Shown here: positions 12,414-24,180 of the stretch, in pieces
Numbering within the stretch: position 1 is the stretch's first letter
Layout: each line of letters begins with the position of its first letter
Assembly: GCA_001600455.1 (NCBI GenBank)
Contig: BCKC01000011.1
Span: forward strand, 771,835-835,834
Length of the DNA: 64,000 nt
Source: Endocalyx cinctus
Lineage: Eukaryota; Ascomycota; Sordariomycetes; Amphisphaeriales; Apiosporaceae
Reading direction: 5' to 3'
Notes under the pieces: generated by a model
The model's database searches: none
Seen by the model: the letters and a program-made list of their open reading frames with translations, nothing else
Told to the model about the DNA's origin: nothing
Position numbers and translations under genes: made by a program

Positions 12414-15400
12414 CGTAATTACCCCACCTGCCAGGGAAATGGCCTGCGAGCGTGGGTGATTATTATATCAGGATTGCAAAAAATACAGAGAGATGAAAAA
12501 CGTCGAGAGAGTGCGCCGTGGATTCCAGTACCAGACAAGAGTACGATACACTTCTAAAATCTACGCGAAAATTGGGTAGAATGGTTAGTGATGATAGTAA
12601 AAACACGCCAAATACAAACAAGAGCAAAAAATACAAGAATTTATCAAAAGAAAAAGAAAAATTCTATGATTATAACGACTGTGTAAAGGTGTAATATTTT
12701 TTTAAGACTGAGAAACAGATCAAGTCAAGACGTAGGTAGGGACAGGGAAAGTAAGTGGGGAACTTGGAAGAGGGGCGGTGGAATATGTTGAGATGCCGCT
12801 TAGACTGGAAAAAAAAAAGTTGAAGTAATTTAAGGGAATAATAAAAATAGAATAGAAATTTAAAACTCACAACGAAGCGATCTCAACTATTCCAAGGCTC
12901 TCCCAAAGCCTATACACCCAATGATGTACCTTTCGCGAAAGATTCTCGGAAGTGACAAGTCAATATGGGTATTAAATATAATGAATTCTCGAAGGACGAG
13001 AATTGACGTCTCCGTGGTGTTGGCTTAAGCCAGTTCACTAATTATGGCGCGTTGGTTAGTATAAAAAAAAACCAGTTTGTCATCCAAGAAAAAATGACAA
13101 TAATGGGTGACAGGAGTAGAAAGAGAAGGTGTTTGAAGAAGAGAAGATATTTTTTTTTTGTTGATTACCTTTTTTTTAAAAAAAAAAAGGACTCGATTAT
13201 GACTCGATGATTTGCCCCTAAAGCTGATGCTATAGAGATGGAGATGATGATGAAAACGAGAGACCTAGGGAGTTGTTGTGATGTAGATAGAACTGTATTC
13301 GTTCGCTCGCAGAGAAAGATGCAGTATGGATGCAAATAATAGCGAAACCTGATATGGATGGATTATACAGGTATAACAAGCGCGTTCTATGAACTTGCTC
13401 AGGCTTTAGGCTCACAAAGATTCGTCGTCGGAGTGGTATCTGATTTTTTTTTGTTTGTTTGTTTTGGGTTGGTAAACGGAGAATTGGGGGTTGAGAAGAT
13501 GCGTGTAGACTGAATACAATCTTTTCGCTTTTCAAAACAAAAATCGAATATTTATTTTTTAATTTATTCGTTCGTCTGCAGAATATGTTTTGTTTCGCAA
13601 TGAATTTTTTTCTTCTTTTTTATATTTTGACAATAATTTATCGTCAAGTCACGATCGAGGAGGGGGGAGAAAAATAAAATGTACGGAATGTATCGCCGTT
13701 GTCGCGGGGTCTCGGAAAAGGGAACAAAAAAAAAAGAAAGAGACAGATGGATGGATGAATAGAGAATGGAATAGGTAGATGGGGATGAATGGGAAGGATT
13801 TGAGTGGGTGGGCTAAGCTCGAAAAAAAAAAAGAATAACAATAAAAAAAATGGTGAACTTAAAACGTGACCAGGTATGGAGAATTTTAGAAACAGGAGGG
13901 AAATTGATCCGTGTCAGAATAGCGAATTTTAACTACTATAAGGTACCAGTCAGGTACCATTTTTCTACCGCCGATGTATTTTCAGTGCTTATTCCGAGTA
14001 CTTGAATCACCTATTTAACACTGTAACAAACAGTTTTAATAACTATTGTCTCCTATGTAAAACTTACATTTAGCATTTACATTACAGATCTACAGTGGCA
14101 GAGTGGGTATAACCTAGGCGGGTCTCTTTAGGCATCTAAAGGCCATCCGACCCCACTATATTCTGTAAATAGTAGAGTTTTAGGTGATTGTTTTATGGCA
14201 CTTTAGGCACGTCTACTTTAACTTGATTCTCTCCAGCTTTTTTTCTTTTGCTACTGTACTTTTTTACTACTCTTTGCAGCTTTCTGCATGTATAATATGC
14301 ATTCATGGATCCTTTTTCAACTTTTAATCATGGCTAGTATGCAAGTGCTTCAAGTTCTATTCTCCTTGATTGAAACTTTGTAATTCTTATTGAATAAGAA
14401 CAGATACTCTGTGGGCATCTCTCTTTATTGTATTACGTATATGAATGCGTAGTAATGAGTATGAGTCCCGAGCTACTACCGATACTGCCCGTGTGGTTTT
14501 TGATTTTATTTTATTTTCTGCTTTACCTAGCTGTCCTGTCTAGGTCCACGGGTATTTGCTATTTTGTCCTATCCTGTCCTATCCTGTCATAACCCAACCC
14601 AGCTAACCTAATAGAATTAATCCCATTCTTTTGCATGGACAAAGCCACAATAACTCCTTGGAAGAGGACGTCAGCTCTCAAGGACAAAACAAATAGCTAA
14701 AGTAAATGTTTCCAACTTTTTACCTTTCAATGTTGGATTCCGATACATGGTACAGAATAGATACTTCGTATTTACTTTTTAGTATCCTATTAAGGGTCCA
14801 AACTTTTTACCCATCAAGAATTCTATTTTTTTCTAACCCTGTTTATCTGAAGATCTTCCTATAGGTAAAGCAATTATATCACTTTGTTCTCACTCTTAAA
14901 ACCCATACAGCTCCAGATACTCCAGTATTTTCTTCTCGGCAATACCTAGTAGACCTACCGTAGGTATGTAACGTATTCTATCTAGATTAACTTTTAACCA
15001 AGCCACCCAGTTCTTTGGGATGGCATTAGTTCCTAACGATTCCAAGTTAAAAACCGGCTCTATTCTCCCTAGCTGCAGTTCGCTACGGGATAAGATGCAG
15101 GCACCGATCAATTTCTCTCCCTTGCCCAGTATTCGCTACTGTTGAGGTCTTTTAACACTTTACCTTTTTAAAGAGAGGGGGGGAAAAAAAGGAGACAAAA
15201 ACAGGTTGGTGATAATTCTTTTCTTTGAAAATAATTGTCGATTGACTGAAAGATTTATGATTGCTATTCAGGTTCAATTAAATAAATCGCTTCGCCTTAC
15301 GTATGCTAGTCTCGTGCCCCGTTGCTTAGGTAGGTAACAAATTCATCCGATGAATTCTACGAACGCTTCGATCGATCGATCCAGATTATATCATTCTGAT

Positions 15401-17204
15401 CATCTTTAAAAGGCTGAGTAACCTAACTGGAGAATACATTCTTACATACGTACTCACATCGAGCCTCAGTCCAAATGGGGTTATGCATACAATAGAATTA
15501 CTTACCTGCAGATATATGTACGCCTAGAGTCTAGACTGATACTCCCCCAACAGTCACCCCAAAAGTCTATTACTTAACCAACCCCTGATTGATGTACACT
15601 GGACACTGGACTATACTGAAGGTTATAAGGGTTATTATTAGGTCATCGGCTTTGGGTGTCCAACCAACCAGACGAGCCAGATTAGCTCGCTTGACGCCGG
15701 AATCAAGCGTATTCGGATGAGCTTCTATACCCCTGAAAATGTTCCAAGGTTGTTCGACTACTTACCCATTTCCATCTAAGGTATTGTACATAGTAGATAA
15801 TGTAGTATTTTCGACAGTAAGTAAGGGGTGGGGTTTATGTTTTACCGATTACTGCTGCATTTCACACCATCCTGCCATCTCCTCAACCTTTGCTATATCC
15901 CTTTCTTATTGGCTTTCTTCAGCCGCGTACCTAACCGGGGTCTGGGCGACTCATATCCACCAGGTGTAATTTATTATACCACACCACCAAGTCGCCAAGG
16001 TATCAAAAAGGCTACCTACAATCAGCATCAGGAAGTCCTACCCGATATTTATTGTAGAAGGTTGACTTCGTTCGCGCATATACGATATTTCTTGCATACT
16101 ACTTAGGTAAGTACATACCCGTGGACCTAAGCAGAATGACCGTTATAATCACATGATCGCCGTTGCCATGCCGGGCGTATCGTGCCATTTGACAATCCCG
16201 TGCCTTAAGCTGTCAAAAACGACCCTAAAGCTATTTCTTGGACTTGGTTCAGTTGCGATCCTTGGCGTTGATTCAACGTCCGGATCACAACTGCAGTATA
16301 GTACATGAATCATTTCGTAAAGCCGTTATGCCAGCTTTTCTTTTCTATTAGTGTCATCAATCACCGTACTTGACATAATGGTAAAAACACCATCTGCTGA
16401 TCTAATATATGGGAAAGTGTTAAACTATTTGCAATTCATCAACTTGTAATGATTTCACTGTACATGACACGACTTTATTATGCACGGGAAATACAGATAC
16501 AGATACATTGTGCGAGTTGTGTGAAACGTCTTGTCAACCTAATTACAGAATGACTGGGACGATAGTAGACTTATCCATTTGTTGTATTTACTAGAAATAT
16601 ATCTATCTCTTCATTCGGACCAACGTCTCTGAGCAGAAGAGTTTGCCCATACAAGTATATAGGGTAGACCTTAACATCTTGAAACAAAGTTCTTTTCAGG
16701 ATGTAAGAAAAGTATCTCCCGAAACATATTTTGATATCAACCCAGAAGACCGATTGTCAATGGATACAAGGAATATGCTCTGAGACAGCAGTCAGACTGT
16801 ATGTACATAGTAAAGAGTAAACCTTGCTTGAACGAACTAATGATTGGCAAATTGACTGCGGCATGTTCCGTTCTAACACATTATTTAAATATATTGACAT
16901 TTTCAAAGAATTTGTCAAACGTGATTGACTTTTTCTTAATTTAGAGAATCAACTTTTATCATAGCAGCGAGTCGTATGGTGTTAGTCAATGTCCGTGGTG
17001 TTTTTAACTGGGACATTTATTAGTTACCCATGTAGGAAATGGAGCACGGACCATTTATACAGGAGCACTTGAAAATTTGCGTCATTCAACTTTTCAATAT
17101 AAACCTTTTTTTTTTCTTCTTAAATTTTAAGGACGTATCGTCACCTGTTTACCCCAACAACAGCAACGAGAAGACAAGGGGGAAAACGACCGACGACCGA
17201 TTCG
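12414..17204. other. 4.8-kb gene-poor spacer
   Basis: This is the shared upstream region of PP1 (minus) and MRH4 (plus). AT-rich, with A/T runs near 13147-13190, 13450 and 13815-13850 and short CCTGTCCTAT-type direct repeats near 14555-14590. A minus-strand frame at 14896-15111 is open for 71 codons and reads like protein (SLGTNAIPKNWVAWLKVNLD) but has no ATG and no recognised family, so it may be a relic or chance. I support no gene here. Confidence 0.6.
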
Positions 17205-19157
17205 ATGATGCGCTCTCTCGTGGCCGGAACTTCCATATGTCCATCATGCTTGTTCACCACCACAGCCCGTAGCACGCTTTTTTCGAAAGCGCGACAACCC
17301 CGGTCGTTATGGATTGCAATTTCCTCCCAACAACGATTCTACGCTCGAGAACGACCAAGCCCGTCGCGAATGGTCCTCTCTCCTCGTCAAAATGTTGCAC
17401 TTCCTCCCTCGAGACGTGCGGAGGCCCGTCAAGACCGAGAATCTCACAGGAAGGGCAAACACATAAGAAGACTGGCGGGTCCGTTTGGCGGCATGAACCA
17501 GACGCACGCTAGGATTCGAGAGCCTCCCAAACCGCGTGTAGCGAGTAGCAGTAGAGGTACCGAGGAAGTAAGAGAGAGTAGACATAAAAGAGATGACAGG
17601 GATAAAAGACATGATGATCGGCGAATAAAGGCCATGAAAATGCAGAGCTCGTTAGCGACTATTTCTTATATGCAGCGAGAACGGACGAAAGCAAAGATCA
17701 ACGAGATCGAATCATTTGACGAGTTTCCTCTCCTGCCTTCCTTGAAACAGGCAGTTATGGGTGATGTATTCAAGGGTATGATAAACATCAAACCTACCCC
17801 AATTCAGCGATTAGCCATACCCGCTCTGCTGGGCCAGGAGGGGACGAAGCGAAGATCTCGATCAAAGTCAGAGGCGTCTCCTGAGAGGGACGAGTTCCTG
17901 CTGGCGGCCGAAACGGGTTCCGGGAAGACGTTGGCTTATCTGCTCCCCGCTATTCATTTTATGAAGGAAGCGGAAGCGGCAGACAACGGGATCGCCCTAT
18001 ACCGCGAGTACTTTGCGGATAAAATGGCGCTCATTAACAAGCCTGGGTATAAGGGCACTACGAAGATAAACCCTCACCCTACCACCGCGCGACCTAGAAT
18101 CCTCGTACTTGTTCCCACCGCTGAGCTAGTAGATCAGGTGGGCGCCGTCGCCAAGTCACTATCTCACGTCGCAAAATTCAAAGCCAGTTTATATTCTGCC
18201 AACGTGTCTGCTACAGTCATCGAGGCTAATATGTACAACCCGCGGGGTATCGATGTGGTCATCGCGACACCCCATCTCATAAAATCGATGGCGGACTCGG
18301 ACCCGAACATTCTTTCTCGCGTCAGTCACCTGGTCATCGACGAGGCCGACTCCCTGTTCGATCGCAGCTTCTCCGACGTGACGATCTCTATTCTCGACCG
18401 TGCACTGCCCTCCGTGAAGCAGCTGGTGCTCTGCTCCGCCACGATTCCCAAGAGGCTAGATAACTTCCTGGTCAAGGAATTCCCGCACATGACACGTATC
18501 ACGACGCCGAACCTGCACGCCATCCCGCGTCGCGTCCAGCTCGGCGTCGTGGACGTGTCGAGAGACCCGTACCGGAACAACAAGGACCTCGCGTGCGCCG
18601 ACGCCATCTGGTCCATCGGGAAGGAGGCGGCCCGGCACGAGGACCGATCCAACCCGAACGAGATCGACGTCAAGCGCATCATGGTGTTCGTGAACGAGCG
18701 CGAGAAGACGCAGGAGGTGGCCGAGTACCTGAAGTCGAAGGGGATCGACGCCGTCGCGCTGCATCGGGACACCCCGGAGCAGCGGCAGTCGGAAATGCTG
18801 AGCTCTTTCACCTCGTCAGAACCTCTCAAGACGACGCTGCCCGATTCATTATCGTCGTCGTCGTCTTCCGCGGTGCCTAGGACGACGTCCGCCATGACGG
18901 CGGGTAGGAGGATGTTGCCGAATATTAAGGTCATCGTCGCGACCGATCTCGCGTCTAGGGGTATCGATACCCTGGCCGTGCGGAACGTTATTCTTTACGA
19001 CGTTCCCCACACCACCATAGACTTCATCCACCGGCTCGGTCGCGCGGGCCGTATGGGTAGGCGAGGTAAGGGATTAGTGCTCGTCGGCAGAAACGATAGG
19101 CGGGATATCGTGGCCGAGGTTAGGGAGAGCATGTATATGGGTCAGGCGCTTATTTAA
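17205..19157 (+). CDS. MRH4: Mitochondrial ATP-dependent DEAD-box RNA helicase MRH4
   Basis: Single-exon ORF of 650 aa. In yeast, Mrh4 acts in late assembly of the large mitochondrial ribosomal subunit. The N-terminus (MMRSLVAGTSICPSCLF) is basic and hydroxylated without acidic residues, as expected of a mitochondrial presequence, and an Arg/Lys-rich linker follows to about residue 150. Helicase motifs appear in order: IKPTPIQRLAIPALL (Q-motif region), AETGSGKT (about 235-242), PTAEL (motif Ia; canonical PTREL, as in MRH4-type proteins), DEAD (about 378), SAT (about 411), RGID (about 584) and HRLGRAGRMGRRG (about 607). A Ser-rich insert (SSSSSSS) precedes motif V. The first of two adjacent ATGs is used; the second is equally possible. 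Confidence 0.93.
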   Translation: MMRSLVAGTSICPSCLFTTTARSTLFSKARQPRSLWIAISSQQRFYARERPSPSRMVLSPRQNVALPPSRRAEARQDRESHRKGKHIRRLAGPFGGMNQTHARIREPPKPRVASSSRGTEEVRESRHKRDDRDKRHDDRRIKAMKMQSSLATISYMQRERTKAKINEIESFDEFPLLPSLKQAVMGDVFKGMINIKPTPIQRLAIPALLGQEGTKRRSRSKSEASPERDEFLLAAETGSGKTLAYLLPAIHFMKEAEAADNGIALYREYFADKMALINKPGYKGTTKINPHPTTARPRILVLVPTAELVDQVGAVAKSLSHVAKFKASLYSANVSATVIEANMYNPRGIDVVIATPHLIKSMADSDPNILSRVSHLVIDEADSLFDRSFSDVTISILDRALPSVKQLVLCSATIPKRLDNFLVKEFPHMTRITTPNLHAIPRRVQLGVVDVSRDPYRNNKDLACADAIWSIGKEAARHEDRSNPNEIDVKRIMVFVNEREKTQEVAEYLKSKGIDAVALHRDTPEQRQSEMLSSFTSSEPLKTTLPDSLSSSSSSAVPRTTSAMTAGRRMLPNIKVIVATDLASRGIDTLAVRNVILYDVPHTTIDFIHRLGRAGRMGRRGKGLVLVGRNDRRDIVAEVRESMYMGQALI

Positions 19158-20698
19158 AAAAAAAAAGAGAAGGGAGAAAGGAACACGCAAAGTATATCTG
19201 TACTACTACTATCATCACCGTAACTAATTGCCACCACCTCACTTTATATATCCTGTATAAAAACTGTTTACGAGAGATATTTTCCCACTCCTCTTGGTTA
19301 TGATGAAAAAGTTTATGTGTTAAATGGAAGAGAAAAGGATTAAAAAGTACAAAAGGCAGGGGTATAAAAAGTTGTATTGTATATATAGACATACATAGTC
19401 CAGATTATAAAATGTATACGTATATTCTTGTCTATTCTGCAGTTTTAGATGCTGTATCACTCTTATTACCTTTATTACATAATTATACATAGGTCGCCAT
19501 ATGTCAACTTTACTTGTACCAGGACCAGCGTATGGTATGACAAACCTGACTGCCTGGTCCAACGACGACCTCATAGTAAGAAATACGCTTGATGGTGTAC
19601 ATAGTACATGTTCGAAAATCCCAGTTCCATGGTAAGAGTAGCGATGGGACATGCCTTTGTTTTCTTTCTTTATCGCGGCTCGGCCCGTTTATTCAAAACA
19701 AACCCTGTCTACCTACCTTTTTCATCTCAGATATTCCGAGTTACACTACTATTTTTCTTTCTTGTTTGGTTCTCATCTTGAAATGGCATGAGAGATACGG
19801 AGTATACCTAGGTATAGTATCATTCACACTGTCTTAAACTTCATCCAACGGAATTTACCTTTTTGAACCCCTGTCAATCCTGTCGTGTCCTGTACGGAGT
19901 ACTCCGTACACATAAACACCGATCGATCACCCCATTTTGTTCTCCCCACATTCTGGCTGGCAGGATATTTTTAGTGCTTTGGCTTGTCTCTGGTTAGAGG
20001 GTTTAACTTAGGTAAGGTTAGTGGAGTGTTCATCATCTCTGGGCGTTTAGGGCGCTATTATAACGACACCGATCAATGTACTCCGTATGTCTCTACCTTA
20101 TGATACTTACCGTATTGATCAGTTTGATAACTGTCAATTGAGTTCAAATATTCGTTTCATAAATACTTAGTTGCTTACCGTTATGCCTGAGGAATATTTA
20201 TTATTGGTGGTTCCATCGTATTGTTTTCAGTCTGCCGTGCAATGTTTCCAGTGGGGTACTTCCGGCTATGTACTGCCTGACTGCGTCTACGAGTTACTGA
20301 ATGATTCTAGGTTAAGTCTTGACATTGAGTCTTTTAAGATCTATCGTAATATAATAAATAAATCCTAACCAAGGTATAACTCAAAGTCGGAATATTTTGG
20401 TATAGAATTCATAATTCATCCCAATAATGTATCTACCTGATTATGACGGTGCACCTACCGCGTATCCCAATCGATTACCATAGCAGCCTTTCGGTGATTC
20501 CCAGCCAACTCTTTTCTCCAACTTATTCATCTCCCTTGTTTTCCATTGTTTTGTACTTCTGACAACGAACAAATATACTTCATCAATGCTTACTTTAGGT
20601 AACAACATGTTGACGCCTACTTTCGCTACACTATTTATGAACCGTCATCCATGTTTTTAGTTCGCATCTTCAGTTCTTCTATATGAATAAATCTCACG
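19158..20698. other. Spacer between MRH4 and the membrane-protein gene, with TACTCCGTA motifs
   Basis: No gene is supported. Four copies of TACTCCGTA or its complement lie within 292 bp (19796-20087), two of them forming a 20-bp perfect palindrome at 19891-19910. Short open frames at 19320-19652, 19589-19837 and 20171-20368 show no family signal. Confidence 0.65.
19891..19910. repeat. 20-bp perfect palindrome built from TACTCCGTA
   Basis: The sequence TGTACGGAGTACTCCGTACA equals its own reverse complement. Single copies of the half-site lie nearby at 19796-19804 and 20079-20087. Confidence 0.9.
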
Positions 20699-22593
20699 AT
20701 GGCTCCCATCCCATTTCAACATTCAGTCAGGTAAGGCAAAAAGAAAAGAAAAGAAACCATGACCTCAATCCCTGCGTCATTAAAAATAAATAAATGAATA
20801 ACTCATCCATACATATCACTATTACTGCTTTACTAATCACATAAATGTTGCTTTAGCTATACTGCCATATCTTTGGCGACTACTTATCTCACACTTACTA
20901 TATATTTGATATATGCTGTCGGTGCGAGCTTATACACTTCCTATAAGTCCTTAGGCCCCGCTCAGGACACCCGGCCCCGCGTTGCCCAACGCAGGCGGAT
21001 CGCCCCCGTCTTTGCCGCGTTTGCGCTTGCATCTTTTGGCCTCGCGACTTACACATCTGTTGCTTCCGCGAGACTATCGTATAAGACTTGGGCCTACGAG
21101 CATGGGCTCGATCTACATCGCAGGTATAGTAAGCTGCTCTCCATACTTACTTCAAAAATATCTGACACTGTAACAGCGCGAATGATTACGTCTTCGAACC
21201 TAATGAGGAAAAACAGTCAACCCAGTTTTACGTAGCGCACTGGTTGAGCGATACGTCAATATTTTTCGACGCGTGCGAGATTGTTGCCGAAAAGACCCGT
21301 CGCTTCTGGTGGGGACAGCAGATCGATCTCGCGACCTCGGCATTCAGCGCTTTCCTGGCCATAGAAGGACGCAGGCGGAAAATACCCCTGCTCACCGCAT
21401 TTCTCGCCTTAGCTCATTTTGTAAATTTGTCTTTCGCCCAGAACCTGTTTTTCCTCGCCCTACTTCTGACCCCTTCACCCTTGCTTCGCGGAGATGCGGA
21501 TCTTGACTTACCGTTTGCCCCCCTGCCTACGACCACGTGGACTCGGCTCCGAGATAAGTTGATGCCGCCGAAACCGAAGGACTGGTATCCCTATCCGTAT
21601 CTGAACTATGGAGCTCTGTCGCTCACTTTGGGCTCGATATTCTTACTACCGTATGCCGCCGGAACGTCCTCATTTGTGACCATTGCTCTTCTCACGCGGA
21701 TTTCGACCTTCTTACCGTTACTTCTACCGAAATTGGTACCCGTCACTTGGGGCCGGGCTTACGAAGACATCCACGACGGTTACCCCTTATTCACCAAGAT
21801 ATTCCGGGTTCTGTCTTCTGCCTCTTTCTTCCTGCATCTGAAGACTACGGTGGCGGGCCTTATCTACAACGCGCCCAATTCGCAATATCATCGACACAGC
21901 GTTTTCCTCCCGTGGGATGTCGAAGAGAGGTCGAAATGGGAGCGTAGCACATCTGCCCTGGGGAAAATTCTGGGATCCAAGTCGGACCATCCCGTCGTCG
22001 CTTCGGTTGGCTGGGACGTTTTGATCTGTACCCTCAGCCTCGGGGCTTGGGCGGCCGTCCGGGCGATGAGCGTACACGATATTCTCAAGTCGTCCGTCCC
22101 ACTCTCTACTACAGAAATCCGGACTAGCCACGACGGGATTAGCGAGAAGGAGGAGCCCAAGCACGAAAACAAAGATTCCTCCCCAGCTATAAAGCAAGAG
22201 CCGGAGCTCGACGACGCGGAACCCCAGCACGAGCACCCCATGACCCTTCGCCGGCGGAGTAATCGTGTTCGATCGCGAGGCCGGCTCGGAAGCATCGCGA
22301 GCTCGAGCGGAGCCAGCGAGGACGTGAGCAGTTTGGCCGTCACCCCGCGGCGACGAGGTCGGCCTAAGAAGACGACGAGACGGAGCGCGGAGGAGGACGA
22401 GGAAGACGAGGACCGGAAGCCGTACGCGCCGGAACCGGGCTCCGCCGAGGCGCGGGATCTCGCGCGAGGCGATATCCTGCCGGCGGAAGAGCTCGATTGG
22501 GAGGCCGCCGCTTTGGCTTGGGGGTTGGCCGTCCTCGGTGGGCTCGCGACGGCGGGGGCGGGGGTTTTTGGCGGGGAGTGTGTTTCGAGGTAA
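20699..22593 (+). CDS. Predicted polytopic membrane protein with AT-hook-like motif
   Basis: Inferred exons are 20699-20730, 20857-21123 and 21177-22593, giving 571 aa. The first exon (MAPIPFQHSV) is needed because the second has no ATG in frame. GTCAG|GTAAGG joins TTTAG|CTATAC in phase 2, and CGCAG|GTATAG joins AACAG|CGCG in phase 2 and yields RSANDYVFEPNEEKQSTQF. Hydrophobic spans occur near residues 12-34, 48-68, 125-165, 225-275, 295-315, 370-390 and 545-565, so about seven or more membrane segments are likely. Before the last span lies a hydrophilic, acidic region with RRRGRPKK (about 489-496), the core of an AT-hook. I do not recognise a named family; it resembles conserved fungal integral membrane proteins of unknown function. 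Location is not determinable from sequence; a nuclear-envelope or ER site is speculation. Confidence 0.8.
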
Positions 22594-23353
22594 TTCAAGA
22601 TAAGGAGCATTAGGCGATTTTGGGGGCTTACGCACGGCGTGTAAATGATGATGAGATGTTAGCTGTCAGTTAACTCTAATTATGTGATGCTATGGGGAAT
22701 ACACGATTTAGATAGATATGGGTACTTAGGTACGTGGACTATGAGATACACGGCGTGTCAATAAATTGAGTTGACGATTTTGCCTTTTTGCCTTATTTCT
22801 CTCTTCTCTCTCTCTCTTAGTCCGTAACGATGAATGTACTAAGGGAAACTTTGAGCACGAGATTATTTCTTGACAATAAATGTGATATTTGTTTATATAA
22901 GTATAATTTTCCCTTTTCTAATAAGAGACGAAAGAAAACGAAGGTTAAAAAAAAAGACAGTACATACGCCGTGCCAATGCCAGTTCCTAAGATCTATAGT
23001 TTCATAACCTCGTCAAGCTCTATCTGCCCAGAGATGCACCTTATGCCCCAAATGATTCCCTTTTCGATTATATCATCGTATTTTATAGATAGTGTTAAGT
23101 TCTGATTAGAGATATTGGTAGTTAGTTAGAGAGTGATCAATAGTGACTGGGGGAAAAGGGGGAGGGGTTGCACTTTGTTTCTACAATCTGAGTTGCCTTT
23201 TATCCAATGTATTCTTTCTTATTTCAACTCATGTATTCAAGAAATTCTACTGGAGTTGTTCCCATTGAATCCAATAGAATTATCCAGGAGTAAAAAGTAT
23301 CTTCGATCGTTTGTTCCTCCCTTTCTTTTTTTTTTTTTTCTTTCTCTTTTCTC
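22594..23353. other. Convergent spacer
   Basis: 3' flanks of the membrane-protein gene and the minus-strand C2H2-like gene, AT-rich with a T run near 23328-23339. No gene is supported; the two short plus-strand open frames (22830-23105 and 23133-23381) show no coding signal. Confidence 0.65.
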
Positions 23354-24180
23354 TCACCCTTTCACCACATCCAAAAGCTGAGGATCGTACCTAACCGAAG
23401 TCATACCCGGAAACTCGGTCCCGACGTTAAGCCAGACGTACACCTCGTCGTTATAGCCCATAGCCGTCACCTGCAGAGATACGCGAGCGCCCCTCACGTC
23501 GTATCTGACCGGGAGGGAGGAATCCGGAAGCACGAGTTCCGGGACCGCATCTTCGTTCATAGTAGAAGAAGAGAACGAAGTCGCGGCGAAAGACGCGTAG
23601 TTGCCGTTTGCCGCTACCGCTGGTGGTAGCGGTGGTGATGGTTCTGGAGATAATCGTAGAGTAGACGGTCCCGCTGGTAGTGGTGGTGATGGTGGTTGTG
23701 GGGATAATAATAGAGTAGACGGTCCGGCTGTTCCTCGGCGGAATTCTTGCCGATTATTTTGCTCAGACGAGTCCCGAGGAATCCAGACGGCTTCTTGCTG
23801 ATGATTTCGTGTTGCTAGTAGAAGAATTTAGTTAATCAGTAATTATTTTATGTAATTAACGCGCGGGAAGGTAAAAAAAAAAAACACAATCGACCCACCG
23901 AAGATTTGATCGTTCACCTCGTTGTTCAACTCTTCTTGCTGCAGCTCCCGGTTTTGTCTATACGGAGCCTGTCTCCAAGCGCTCTGCTTGTCGTTGGGTA
24001 CGTGTATCTTATGCTTTTTGGCGAGATGTTTGCTATTGACGAGGGTTTATTAGCTTTAGATATATATATATATACACGTATTATAATGAGATGTACTGAC
24101 CATGCTTCGCTTACGCTCCTGGACCTTTGGCGACATACCATCCCTTGTTCGTTGGTAAAGGGACAGGTTAGATAACTCAT
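23354..24180 (-). CDS. Hypothetical protein with C2H2-like zinc finger and proline-rich repeat
   Basis: Inferred minus-strand exons are 24180-24101, 24032-23899 and 23814-23354 (introns 68 and 84 nt), giving 224 aa. The joins GCATG|GTCAGT...AATAG|CAAAC and TTCG|GTGGGT...CTAG|CAACA each remove in-frame stops and keep the frame. The N-terminus then shows C6-x9-C16-x12-H29-x4-H34 (ending SEACKHLAKKHK), which fits C-H spacing of a C2H2 finger, with C27 and H29 created or joined by splicing. A charged Gln/Glu/Asn-rich part follows. Next comes a Pro/Ser-rich segment made of two similar 17-18 residue units (GPSTL...SPPLP), and a C-terminal domain with VRYDVRGARVSLQVTAMGYN. DNA binding is possible but unproven. 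No named family is recognised. Confidence 0.65.
23625..23729. repeat. Imperfect tandem duplication (51-54 bp units) inside the C2H2-like gene
   Basis: Two neighbouring units share GGTGGTGATGG and TAGAGTAGACGGTCC blocks and encode the repeated Pro/Ser-rich segment. Both keep the reading frame. Confidence 0.8.

Noticed and set aside
14896..15111. 71-codon protein-like minus-strand ORF
   Set aside because: No ATG, no recognised family and no supportive splice partners; kept only as a possible relic in the spacer description.
19608..19622. GTTCGAAAATCC resembling a tRNA B-box
   Set aside because: No A-box at the right distance and no cloverleaf can be formed. No other tRNA-like pair was found on either strand.
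21787..22635. Long minus-strand ORFs of 240-282 codons opposite the membrane-protein gene
   Set aside because: Antisense frames opened by high GC; the plus-strand frame has splice continuity and membrane segments.
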